Assembly (NCBI GenBank): GCA_002371985.1
Contig: DFHZ01000147.1
Coordinates: 1 to 16,321, forward strand
Direction: 5' to 3'
DNA length: 16,321 nt
From: Ruminococcaceae bacterium UBA3710
GTDB lineage: Bacteria > Bacillota > Clostridia > Oscillospirales > Acutalibacteraceae
Of this stretch, positions 1-6,572 are shown piece after piece. The position numbers and the translations under genes were made by a program. The notes beneath the pieces were generated by a model that had not been told where the DNA came from, searched no databases, and saw nothing but the letters and a program-made list of their open reading frames with translations. Position 1 is the stretch's first letter. Each line of letters starts with the position of its first letter.

Positions 1-93
1 GGATGCCGCAACGGGAAGATCGCCACCGCTTATATCGGATAAAAGTCTTTTGTACTCCGGCTCATCTTTTAATATATCGGATAAAAAATTCAT
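1..93 (-). CDS. mfd: Transcription-repair coupling factor Mfd, N-terminal fragment (runs off left edge)
   Basis: Only the first 31 codons are in the window, reading leftward from an ATG at 93-91 and open to the edge. The peptide starts MNFLSDILKDEPEY and continues with a short helical stretch and a GGDLPVAAS turn. This resembles the start of Firmicute Mfd proteins, where a helix ending in a small-residue turn precedes the UvrB-like domain. Mfd is the ATP-driven DNA translocase that removes stalled RNA polymerase and recruits UvrA/UvrB. The start codon lies one base after the pth stop, so the two are almost certainly co-transcribed and probably translationally coupled. The pth-mfd order is widespread in Firmicutes. 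The identification rests on this short N-terminus and the gene order; no helicase motif is visible here. Confidence 0.75.
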   Translation of the reverse strand, partial: MNFLSDILKDEPEYKRLLSDISGGDLPVAAS

Positions 94-94
94 A

Positions 95-688
95 TCATTT
101 ACTATACTTATTCATAGCACTGTCTATACCGTGAATAATAATTTCCTCAACTGCTTTAGTAGTGTTTTCAAGTGCCGATTCAAATATCTCCCATTTTTCT
201 TTAGGTATTTTTCCGAGGACAAAGTCTTTAAGGTCATATTCGGGATTGGGCTTTTTATCAACACCTATTTTAATTCGCATAATATCCTCTGTACCTAAAA
301 GTTCTATTATGTCTTTTATGCCGTTATGTCCGCCGGCAGAACCTTTTCTTCTTATTCTTATTTTGCCTATATCAAGCGAAATATCGTCAAACAAAACAAT
401 TATTCTTTCAGTCGGTATTTTATAAAAAGAAACAATTTTTGAAACTGCCGAGCCCGAATTATTCATAAATGTCTGCGGTTTACAAAGCAGTATCCTTTTT
501 CCGTCTATTCTGCATTCGCCGAGTTTTGCTTCAAATTTATTCTTGTTAAGTTCCGCAGAATATTTGTCGGTTATTTTATCCATTGCCAAAAAACCGGCAT
601 TATGACGGGTTTTTTCGTATGCCATTCCCGGATTTCCAAGCCCTACAACTAAATAGTCATAACTGCTCTTTTTACCTGCAAAAATCAT
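95..688 (-). CDS. pth: Peptidyl-tRNA hydrolase (Pth)
   Basis: This is the cytoplasmic enzyme that cleaves the ester bond of peptidyl-tRNAs dropped by ribosomes, recycling tRNA. At 197 residues it has the usual bacterial length. Family signatures are present in order: VVGLGNPG (N19), the catalytic His in TRHNAGF (H29), KPQTFMNNSG (N76), the Asp of LFDDISLDIG (about D101) and GSAGGHNGIKD (N122). I chose the ATG at 688-686 because a GGTGAT ribosome-binding site sits four bases upstream. An in-frame GTG at 697-695 would add three residues but has no such site. It is the first gene of a leftward unit continuing into mfd and divergent from spoIIGA. A TATAAT (708-703) and an overlapping extended GATAAT lie just upstream on the minus strand, but no well-placed -35 was found, so the promoter is uncertain. 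Confidence 0.95.
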   Translation of the reverse strand: MIFAGKKSSYDYLVVGLGNPGMAYEKTRHNAGFLAMDKITDKYSAELNKNKFEAKLGECRIDGKRILLCKPQTFMNNSGSAVSKIVSFYKIPTERIIVLFDDISLDIGKIRIRRKGSAGGHNGIKDIIELLGTEDIMRIKIGVDKKPNPEYDLKDFVLGKIPKEKWEIFESALENTTKAVEEIIIHGIDSAMNKYSK

Positions 689-747
689 TCGTATCACCGT
701 AGATTATATTATCACATAACATTCACAAATTCAAGACAAACCCTTGT

Positions 748-814
748 TTCGACACAATATAAAATATTTTTTGAGTATGTTTCAACATAAATTTCGTTTC
801 TACTTAATTATAAT
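748..814 (+). promoter_or_regulatory. Candidate spoIIGA-sigE promoter with possible Spo0A boxes
   Basis: A TATAAT at 809-814 lies 21 bases before the spoIIGA start. There is no good -35 at 17 bases. The heptamer TGTCGAA, identical to the 0A-box core, lies on the minus strand at 748-754. A one-mismatch copy, TGTTGAA, is on the same strand at 781-787, 33 bases (about three helical turns) closer to the -10 and where a -35 would be. In Bacillus the spoIIG operon is activated by phosphorylated Spo0A at a sigma-A promoter with abnormal -35 spacing, so this layout fits. Exact TGTCGAA copies also occur in coding DNA in this window, so chance remains possible. The ribosome-binding site GGGGG (824-828) precedes the ATG at 836. 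Confidence 0.45.
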
Positions 815-835
815 AATAATTAAGGGGGCAAAATA

Positions 836-1657
836 ATGACTATTTATGCCGATGTTTTGATAGTGCTTAATACACTTGTCGATTATTTTTTAATAAAAAT
901 CGCAGCAAAACTTGCAAATGAACAAATTCCATTTTGGCGGATTGCCTTAGCCTCGCTTTTAGGAGGTGTATTATCACTTTATATTTTTTTACCGTCTTCG
1001 GGAATACTGAGCGAAATATCCATAAGATTTTCTATGTCTTTGATAATGACGGTAACCGTTTTCGGTTTTAAAAACATTAAATCTTTTTTAAGAAATACAG
1101 TTTATTTATTTGCGGTTACATATCTTTACGGTGGGTTTATGTTTTGTATATGGCTTCTGTTTAAGCCATCAAATCTTATAATAAACAATTCAATAGTCTA
1201 CATAAACATATCACCGATTATATTGATTGTTTCAAGTGCAATTTACTATTTTATTGTTATGCTAATAAGATTTTTTCTCGGAAAAAATGCCGTGGCGAGC
1301 GAAAATTGCACCGTTCAAATAAGACTTGGAGAAAGACAAGACACCCTAAAGGCGATAGTCGATACCGGCAATTCACTTACCGATGTTTTCGGTATGTCGG
1401 AAATAATAATAACTTCAAAAAACACCGCCGACCGTCTGATAAAAGAAGAAAGCGAAAGCGAAAAATCAAAAAGATACAGAACAATTCCCGTAAAAACAAT
1501 TTCGGGAACAAGTCTTATTGACGGATACCGCATAGACGAAGCAAAAATTATTACCGCTAACGATAAAAAGGTACTGATAAATCCTATCCTTGCCGTTTCC
1601 AATACGAAACTTGACAACGAATGGGACGCAATAATAAATCCGAGGTCCTTACTATGA
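836..1657 (+). CDS. spoIIGA: Sigma-E processing peptidase SpoIIGA
   Basis: SpoIIGA is the membrane-bound aspartic protease that cleaves the pro-sequence of sigma-E in the mother cell after asymmetric septation, in response to the forespore signal SpoIIR. The 273-residue protein has the family layout. A hydrophobic N-terminal half of roughly residues 1-147 carries about five membrane segments, starting with [20 protein letters not shown]. The cytoplasmic protease half has the catalytic motif [10 protein letters not shown] (D176-T177-G178). The C-terminal NEWDAIINP stretch is also typical. It starts at an ATG preceded by AAGGGGG. Its TGA (1655-1657) overlaps the sigE ATG (1654-1656), coupling protease and substrate. 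The gene is intact, which argues for real sporulation ability. Confidence 0.95.
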   Translation: MTIYADVLIVLNTLVDYFLIKIAAKLANEQIPFWRIALASLLGGVLSLYIFLPSSGILSEISIRFSMSLIMTVTVFGFKNIKSFLRNTVYLFAVTYLYGGFMFCIWLLFKPSNLIINNSIVYINISPIILIVSSAIYYFIVMLIRFFLGKNAVASENCTVQIRLGERQDTLKAIVDTGNSLTDVFGMSEIIITSKNTADRLIKEESESEKSKRYRTIPVKTISGTSLIDGYRIDEAKIITANDKKVLINPILAVSNTKLDNEWDAIINPRSLL

Positions 1658-2337
1658 TAAAAACAATAAAAAATATTCTTCTTAAACTATTCACAAAATC
1701 AAATTTCTACATAAACGGTCCCGAAAACCTTCCTCCGCCGCTTTCGAGTGAAAAAGAACAACAACTTTTGGAATCAAAAAGCGATAAAGACAAAGAACTT
1801 CTTATTATCCATAATTTGAGGCTTGTAGTATACATAGCAAAAAAATTTGATTCTTCGGGGGTTAATATTGAAGATTTAATCTCTATCGGAACCATAGGTC
1901 TTATAAAAGCGGTAAACACCTTTTGTCCTGAAAAAAATATAAAACTTGCTACCTATGCTTCAAGGTGCATTGAAAATGAAATATTGATGTATTTACGAAA
2001 AATAGCCTCAAGAAAAGGTGAAATTTCAATAGATGAGCCTTTAAACACCGATTGGGACGGAAATGAACTGCTTTTATCGGATATTTTAGGCAGCGACGGC
2101 GATGAAATAAATATCAAGATTGAGCAGGAAGACGAACGAAAACTTCTTATTTCTTTTGTAAACGAACTTATCCCTCGGGAAAAACAGATTATGCAAATGC
2201 GGTTTGGTATGGGAGGATATAAGGAGTATACCCAAAAGGAAGTCGCCGATACATTAGGTATATCGCAGTCTTACATTTCAAGGCTTGAGAAGAGAATAAT
2301 AAATAAACTTAAAAAACAAATTGAAAAAGCAGGGTAA
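1654..2337 (+). CDS. sigE: RNA polymerase sporulation sigma factor sigma-E (pro-form)
   Basis: Sigma-E directs early mother-cell transcription during sporulation. I chose the ATG at 1654 rather than an in-frame ATG at 1621. It has an AGGT ribosome-binding site at 1643-1646, overlaps the spoIIGA stop in ATGA, and gives a normal pro-sigma-E N-terminus. The resulting 227 residues begin with a Lys-rich amphipathic pro-sequence ([18 protein letters not shown]) followed by [13 protein letters not shown]. The latter aligns with the Bacillus processing site (YYIGGSEALPPPLS), so cleavage probably falls near residue 18/19. Region 2 follows, with [28 protein letters not shown] and [13 protein letters not shown]. 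Region 4 ends with the helix-turn-helix [21 protein letters not shown]. The pro-sequence is about nine residues shorter than in B. subtilis. sigG does not follow. Confidence 0.95.
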   Translation: MIKTIKNILLKLFTKSNFYINGPENLPPPLSSEKEQQLLESKSDKDKELLIIHNLRLVVYIAKKFDSSGVNIEDLISIGTIGLIKAVNTFCPEKNIKLATYASRCIENEILMYLRKIASRKGEISIDEPLNTDWDGNELLLSDILGSDGDEINIKIEQEDERKLLISFVNELIPREKQIMQMRFGMGGYKEYTQKEVADTLGISQSYISRLEKRIINKLKKQIEKAG

Positions 2338-2386
2338 AGCAAATTAAATTGCCCAAGCAACGAAAAAAACATATAAACTTTAATTC

Positions 2387-2415
2387 TTGCCTTTTAAAGT
2401 TAATTATGATATTAT
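2387..2415 (+). promoter_or_regulatory. Probable sigma-A promoter of the NahK-like kinase gene
   Basis: TTGCCT at 2387-2392 and TATTAT at 2410-2415 are separated by 17 bases, with an extended -10 TG at 2407-2408. A ribosome-binding site AAGGA follows at 2440-2444, seven bases before the ATG at 2451. No clear intrinsic terminator was seen after sigE (stop at 2337), only a weak AACTTT/AAAGTT pairing, so some read-through from sigE is possible. Confidence 0.5.
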
Positions 2416-2450
2416 TATGTATGTTGTAAAAACTTAAAAAGGAAGATAAT

Positions 2451-3527
2451 ATGAAAGACGACAATCTTAATATAATCGCAAATAAATTTACGATAGAAGG
2501 TCTAATTGATACCATTGAGCCTTTCGGCAACGGACATATCAATAATACTTTCTTGGTTACAACAAGCAATAAGCGATATATTCTTCAAAGAATCAGCGAT
2601 GCTTTTGATGTTACATTACTTATGAAGAATATTGATGCTGTTACCTCTTTTATGGCTTTGAAATCAGATAACCCCGATAGGCAAATGAAACTTATACATA
2701 CATCGGATAACAAAAACTATTATTCTGACGAAAGCGGAAACTACCGTATGTATACATTTGTTGAGGGAAGCATTTGTCTTGAAGCCCCCGAATCTACGAA
2801 TGATTTCTATGAATCTGCTTTAGCCTTTGGAAATTTTCAAAAAATGCTTGAAGATTTTCCTGCCGAGACCCTTTTTGAACCTATTAAAGATTTTCATAAC
2901 ACTCCAAACAGATATAAAATTTTCAAGGAAACTATATTAAAGGACAAAATGGACAGAGTAAAGGAAGTTAAAGAAGAAATTGACTTTGCTCTATCAAGGG
3001 AAAAAGAGGCAGGTATTTTACAAAATTTAAGAGATACAGGAAAACTTCCTACAAGAGTAACTCATAATGATACAAAACTCAACAATGTTTTGTTTGATAA
3101 GGACACAAGAAAATCTCTTTGCGTTATAGACCTTGATACCGTTATGCCGGGTCTTTCTTTGTATGATTTCGGCGATGCTATCAGATTTGGTGCAGCCACG
3201 GCAAAAGAAGACGAAAAAGACCTATCAAAAATGACTGTAAACCTTGATATGTTCAGGGCATTTACGAGAGGATATTTGCAGTCTTGCAATTTAACCGACG
3301 AAGAAATAGAAAACATTGTTTTAGGTTCTAAAACGATGACTCTCGAATGCGGTGTCAGATTTTTGACCGACTATTTAGACGGAGATAATTATTTCAGAAC
3401 TTCCTATGCGGGACAAAACCTTGACAGGTGCAGAACACAGTTCAAACTTGTAGGCGAAATCGAAAAGAATACGGAAAAAATGAAGGAAATAGTCAAAGAG
3501 GAATTATCAAAAATCAAAAATAAATAA
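2451..3527 (+). CDS. nahK: N-acetylhexosamine 1-kinase-like phosphotransferase (NahK type)
   Basis: This is an aminoglycoside-phosphotransferase-fold sugar kinase of 358 residues, the length of bifidobacterial NahK. NahK phosphorylates GlcNAc or GalNAc at C1 with ATP, feeding UDP-sugar formation or lacto-N-biose/galacto-N-biose breakdown. Visible motifs are the nucleotide-loop region FGNGHINNTFLV (residues 25-36), KRYILQRI with the likely ATP-binding region, the catalytic loop THNDTKLNNVLFD (D207, N212) and the metal-binding VIDLDTVMPG (D227). Those two loops are very like NahK. It has its own promoter and converges on the nagB-ROK-nagA operon, supporting an amino-sugar substrate. The exact sugar and the C1 specificity are inferred. 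A homoserine- or choline-kinase-like role is possible but less likely given the motifs and neighbours. Confidence 0.8.
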   Translation: MKDDNLNIIANKFTIEGLIDTIEPFGNGHINNTFLVTTSNKRYILQRISDAFDVTLLMKNIDAVTSFMALKSDNPDRQMKLIHTSDNKNYYSDESGNYRMYTFVEGSICLEAPESTNDFYESALAFGNFQKMLEDFPAETLFEPIKDFHNTPNRYKIFKETILKDKMDRVKEVKEEIDFALSREKEAGILQNLRDTGKLPTRVTHNDTKLNNVLFDKDTRKSLCVIDLDTVMPGLSLYDFGDAIRFGAATAKEDEKDLSKMTVNLDMFRAFTRGYLQSCNLTDEEIENIVLGSKTMTLECGVRFLTDYLDGDNYFRTSYAGQNLDRCRTQFKLVGEIEKNTEKMKEIVKEELSKIKNK

Positions 3528-3543
3528 TTATTTGAAAATATTT

Positions 3544-3580
3544 AACCTTCGGAAATCAGAGCGATTTCCGAAGGTTTTTT
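3544..3580 (+). terminator. Intrinsic terminator after nahK-like gene, probably bidirectional
   Basis: A perfect 14-bp stem, AACCTTCGGAAATC (3544-3557) with GATTTCCGAAGGTT (3563-3576), has a five-base loop and runs into TTTTTT at 3575-3580. It ends the rightward kinase gene. The leftward nagA stops at 3591, so the same hairpin can also end the nag operon, although the T-run on that side is weaker. Confidence 0.9.
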
Positions 3581-3590
3581 ATTTAATCAA

Positions 3591-4652
3591 TCAAAAAACT
3601 TTTCCGCCGATTATTATTTTTTGTATGTTTAGAAATTCGTCAACAATCAGCAAATCTGCGTCATAGCCCACGGCAATTTTTCCTTTTTTAACACCTAAAA
3701 GGCAAGCCGGAGTTTCGGTTGCCATTTTAACCGCGTCCGCTTTAGGAATACCAAACTCTACCGCTTTTTTTACGCAGTCCATAAGACAAGCATAACTTCC
3801 TGCAAGCGTGCCGTCTTTAAGTCTTATCGAATTATTCTTGACAAAAACCGGAAGACCTCCCGATTCATATTCGCCGTCGGGCAGTTTTGCAGGTCTGATA
3901 CTATCGCTTATAAGGCACATTCTATCGTTTCCGAACATTTTGTAGGCGGCTAAAACGGCGGCTTTTTCTATATGCAAACCATCGCATATTATTTGAGCAT
4001 ATATATTCTTTTCTACGGCGGCACCTATTGGACCCGGTGCTCTATGGTGAAGCGGTGGCATTGCATTAAATGTATGTGTCAAACACTTAGCACCGTTATC
4101 TATTGCCGTAATCGCCGTATTATAATCACAATCTGTATGACCCAAAGACACGACTGTTTTTTTCGATATTTGCTTTATAAAGTTTATGCCGTTTTCAACC
4201 TCAGGAGCGACCGTAATCATTAAAACATTATCAAATTTTTTGAACTCTTCAACATCTGGTGTTCTTATGTATTCTTCATTCTGGGCACCCTTATGTTTTT
4301 TTGAAATATAAGGTCCCTCAAAATGAAAACCTAAAATATTCGCTCCCGAAAAATCGGTTTTTGCATCGACAACCTTTTTAAGTGCGTCAAGTCCGAGCGT
4401 CATTGTCGTCGGCAAAAATGAAGTTGTACCGTTTTGAGCATAGTATTTACACATAGGCTTAAAGTCGGCGTCCATTGTATCATAGCCCATAATTCCGTGC
4501 GTATGAATATCAACAAGCCCCGGAATTACATCCATGCCACCGACATCAATCGCTTCGCCCGACAGGTCATCTTCCGTTATACGCACGATTTTTTCGTCTT
4601 CAATTACAATATTCTTTTTTTCCCCGTTCAGGTTTGCATTTTTAATTATCAT
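3591..4652 (-). CDS. nagA: N-acetylglucosamine-6-phosphate deacetylase (NagA)
   Basis: NagA hydrolyses GlcNAc-6-phosphate to glucosamine-6-phosphate and acetate. This is an amidohydrolase-fold protein of 353 residues, somewhat shorter than the usual 380 or so. Metal and substrate motifs are in order: PGLVDIHTHG (H50, H52), GFHFEGPYIS (E112), SLGHTDCDYN (H172), LTHTFNAMPPLHHR (H193), ICDGLHI (H227) and the catalytic Asp in LISDSIRPA (D250). The C-terminus has the usual LGVKKGKIAVGYDADLLIVD beta-sandwich closing stretch. It is the last gene of the leftward nagB-ROK-nagA operon, nine bases after the ROK stop, with a weak AAAAG ribosome-binding site. The gene is intact, and all residues expected for metal binding are present. 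Confidence 0.95.
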   Translation of the reverse strand: MIIKNANLNGEKKNIVIEDEKIVRITEDDLSGEAIDVGGMDVIPGLVDIHTHGIMGYDTMDADFKPMCKYYAQNGTTSFLPTTMTLGLDALKKVVDAKTDFSGANILGFHFEGPYISKKHKGAQNEEYIRTPDVEEFKKFDNVLMITVAPEVENGINFIKQISKKTVVSLGHTDCDYNTAITAIDNGAKCLTHTFNAMPPLHHRAPGPIGAAVEKNIYAQIICDGLHIEKAAVLAAYKMFGNDRMCLISDSIRPAKLPDGEYESGGLPVFVKNNSIRLKDGTLAGSYACLMDCVKKAVEFGIPKADAVKMATETPACLLGVKKGKIAVGYDADLLIVDEFLNIQKIIIGGKVF

Positions 4653-4661
4653 ATCTTTTCA

Positions 4662-5603
4662 TCATCTGCTTATATCAAGATTTGCAGCCCCGACTATTCC
4701 CGCATCATTGCCGAGTTTTGCGACATATACGCTTGTTTGGCAGTTAATAGGTCGGTTAAGTTCTATATGCCTTCTTATCGGCTCCAAAATGTATTCTCCC
4801 TCATTTGAAATACCGCCGGAAATACAAATTTTAGACGGTCCTATGGTGTTTATTATATCAACAAGACCTATCGAAACATAATCAGCATACTTTTCGACTA
4901 CCTGTTTTGCGGTTGCGTCGCCGATTTTAAGCCCGTCAAATGCTGTCTTGCCTGTTACATCATTTATATTTCCGTTACACAATGACCACATAGCACTATT
5001 AAGGTTTTTTTGCATTGCTTCCTTCGTCTGCCCTATTAAAGCATTCGCCGAAGCATAGGCTTCAAAGCAACCTCTTCTGCCGCAACTGCATTTTATACCC
5101 TCAAAATTTATTACCATATGTCCGAGTTCTCCGCCGGAATACCTATTACCGGAATAAATTTTCCCGTCTATTATTATTCCTCCGCCGATACCCGTACCTA
5201 TCGTAATAGCAACAAGTGTATCTTCTTTACTTCCTGTAACAAGATATTCGCCGAAAGCCGCAGCATTAGCGTCATTTTCACAATAAACTTTCTTCCCGAA
5301 CTTTTCGGATAACATACCGCCTAAATCTACATTACGAAAATTAAGATTGTTTGCAAAAAGTACAATGCCCTTATTACTGTCAACAGCACCGGGAGAACCT
5401 ATACCTACCGAAGAAATATCGTCAACCGAGAGATTTGCTCTTTTAAGAGCCTTGTAGGATGCATCCATAATTCTGCCGACTATATTTTTAGGTGTGTCAG
5501 GTAAAAGTGTAGGCATACTGTATTTTGCAATAACACTATAGTTTTCGTCAACAATTCCTGCTGCAATATTTGTTCCGCCAAGGTCTATTCCCAACTTATA
5601 CAT
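4662..5603 (-). CDS. ROK-family sugar kinase, probably N-acetylglucosamine or glucose kinase
   Basis: The ROK kinase has 313 residues. The ATP-phosphate loop is LGIDLGGTNIAAGIVD, the catalytic Asp lies in ENDANAAAFGE, GTGIGGGI forms a second phosphate loop, and the sugar-binding Glu/His are in ELGHM. The zinc-binding CSCGRRGCFE is complete. There is no N-terminal DNA-binding domain, so it is an enzyme rather than a NagC/XylR-type repressor. Placement between nagB and nagA suggests phosphorylation of GlcNAc to GlcNAc-6-P, the NagA substrate; glucokinase or ManNAc kinase are alternatives. I chose the ATG at 5603-5601 because the GAGG ribosome-binding site lies seven bases upstream. The earlier in-frame ATG (5609), which overlaps the nagB stop in ATGA, is only one base from GAGG. 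Confidence 0.9.
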   Translation of the reverse strand: MYKLGIDLGGTNIAAGIVDENYSVIAKYSMPTLLPDTPKNIVGRIMDASYKALKRANLSVDDISSVGIGSPGAVDSNKGIVLFANNLNFRNVDLGGMLSEKFGKKVYCENDANAAAFGEYLVTGSKEDTLVAITIGTGIGGGIIIDGKIYSGNRYSGGELGHMVINFEGIKCSCGRRGCFEAYASANALIGQTKEAMQKNLNSAMWSLCNGNINDVTGKTAFDGLKIGDATAKQVVEKYADYVSIGLVDIINTIGPSKICISGGISNEGEYILEPIRRHIELNRPINCQTSVYVAKLGNDAGIVGAANLDISR

Positions 5604-5605
5604 AA

Positions 5606-6316
5606 TCATTCCTCACTATATATTACGGTAATATCCGGATGAAGTTGCAAAATTGATGCTGGAATTTGTGGAGTAATAGGACCGAACAATGCTTTATTAA
5701 GTATTTCTTTTTTGCCTTTTCCGTTTGCTATAAGCAAAATCTTTTTTGCCCTCATAATCGAAGCCATACCCATAGTAATTGCCTTCTTAGGCACACTATC
5801 AATACTTCCGAAAAATCTTGAATTTGCTTCTATCGTAGACTTATCCAAATCTACTATATGCGTATTCTTAGTAAAGACTTCGGACGGTTCATTAAAGCCT
5901 ATATGCCCGTCTAACCCAATGCCGAGCAGTTGTAAATCAATTCCGCCAAGTTGCTTTATATTCTCGTCATATTTTTTGCATTCTTCTTCAAGATTTTCTG
6001 CTGTTCCTAAGGGAACAAATGTATTTTCTTTTACAATGTTTATTTTGTCAAACAAGTTTTTATCCATAAAATACCGATAACTATTGATATTATTTGCATC
6101 AAGCCCTACATATTCATCAAGATTTATTGATATGACTTTAGAAAAGTCTATATCGCCCTTTTTATACCATTCGATAAGTTGTTTATAGGTTCCTATCGGC
6201 GTAGACCCTGTTGCAAGTCCCAATATACTGTCGGGTTTCATAATAACCTGAGCGGAGATTAAATTTGCCGCTTGCCTACTCATCTCTTGATATGTATCAA
6301 CATTTAAAAATTTCAT
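5606..6316 (-). CDS. nagB: Glucosamine-6-phosphate deaminase (NagB)
   Basis: NagB converts glucosamine-6-phosphate to fructose-6-phosphate and ammonia, the entry of amino sugars into glycolysis. From the ATG at 6316-6314 the protein is 236 residues and begins MKFLNVDTYQEMSRQAANLI, which matches the family start. An upstream in-frame TTG (6346) would add ten residues that are not family-like. Motifs present are LGLATGSTPIGTY (phosphate loop), ISINLDEYVGLD (catalytic Asp), IDLQLLGIGLDGHIGFNEP (active-site DGHIGFNEP with the catalytic His) and ITMGMASIM. An AAGGGG ribosome-binding site lies about 12 bases upstream, a long spacing. It is the first gene of the operon and overlaps the following ROK reading frame. 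It is shorter than E. coli NagB and probably lacks the full allosteric C-terminus, like Bacillus NagB. Confidence 0.95.
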   Translation of the reverse strand: MKFLNVDTYQEMSRQAANLISAQVIMKPDSILGLATGSTPIGTYKQLIEWYKKGDIDFSKVISINLDEYVGLDANNINSYRYFMDKNLFDKINIVKENTFVPLGTAENLEEECKKYDENIKQLGGIDLQLLGIGLDGHIGFNEPSEVFTKNTHIVDLDKSTIEANSRFFGSIDSVPKKAITMGMASIMRAKKILLIANGKGKKEILNKALFGPITPQIPASILQLHPDITVIYSEE

Positions 6317-6340
6317 TTGTTCTATATGCCCCTTAAATAT

Positions 6341-6359
6341 CTGCAACCTTTCGTTGCAG
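6341..6359. promoter_or_regulatory. Inverted repeat in the nagB leader, possible operator or hairpin
   Basis: CTGCAAC (6341-6347) and GTTGCAG (6353-6359) form a perfect 7-bp inverted repeat around a five-base centre, between the nagB promoter and its ribosome-binding site. A further TGCAACC half-site occurs on the minus strand at 6382-6376, just after the -10. The arrangement suits a repressor operator or a leader hairpin near the ribosome-binding site. Which protein would bind is unknown. Confidence 0.45.
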
Positions 6360-6385
6360 AAAAATTGAAACTATCGGTTGCATAT

Positions 6386-6413
6386 ATTATAACATTCTGA
6401 CGAAAAATTTCAA
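6386..6413 (-). promoter_or_regulatory. Sigma-A promoter of the nagB operon
   Basis: Read on the minus strand, TTGAAA (6413-6408), 16 bases, then TATAAT (6391-6386), with an extended -10 TG one base upstream. The near-consensus elements predict transcription starting near 6379, giving a leader of about 60 bases before nagB. A partial catabolite-response-like match (TGCAACCGATAG) overlaps the predicted start point. Confidence 0.75.
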
Positions 6414-6518
6414 TACCCAAAATGAGAATTTTTTTAAATTTTAAGCCATCTATCACCCTTTAAACTTAATATTATTTATTTTCTTTTTTCGCCTGAATAT
6501 AAAAATAATAATTAGGTG

Positions 6519-6546
6519 TTGAAAAATGTCGAAATTGTGATAATAT
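6519..6546 (+). promoter_or_regulatory. Candidate promoter of the Cys/His-repeat surface protein, with an embedded 0A-box heptamer
   Basis: TTGAAA (6519-6524) and TAATAT (6541-6546) are 16 bases apart. TGTCGAA, the core of the Spo0A box, lies in the spacer at 6527-6533, where binding would be expected to block polymerase. Exact copies of this 7-mer also occur inside coding DNA, at 6656-6662, 6851-6857 (opposite strand) and 11619-11625, so a chance match is quite possible. Confidence 0.4.
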
Positions 6547-6572
6547 TTTATTTATGTAAAGGTGGGGGTTGT

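Noticed and set aside
4434..4881. Overlapping plus-strand open frames across nagA and the ROK kinase
   Set aside because: They are antisense to two genes with complete family motifs, show no family likeness and lack good ribosome-binding sites.
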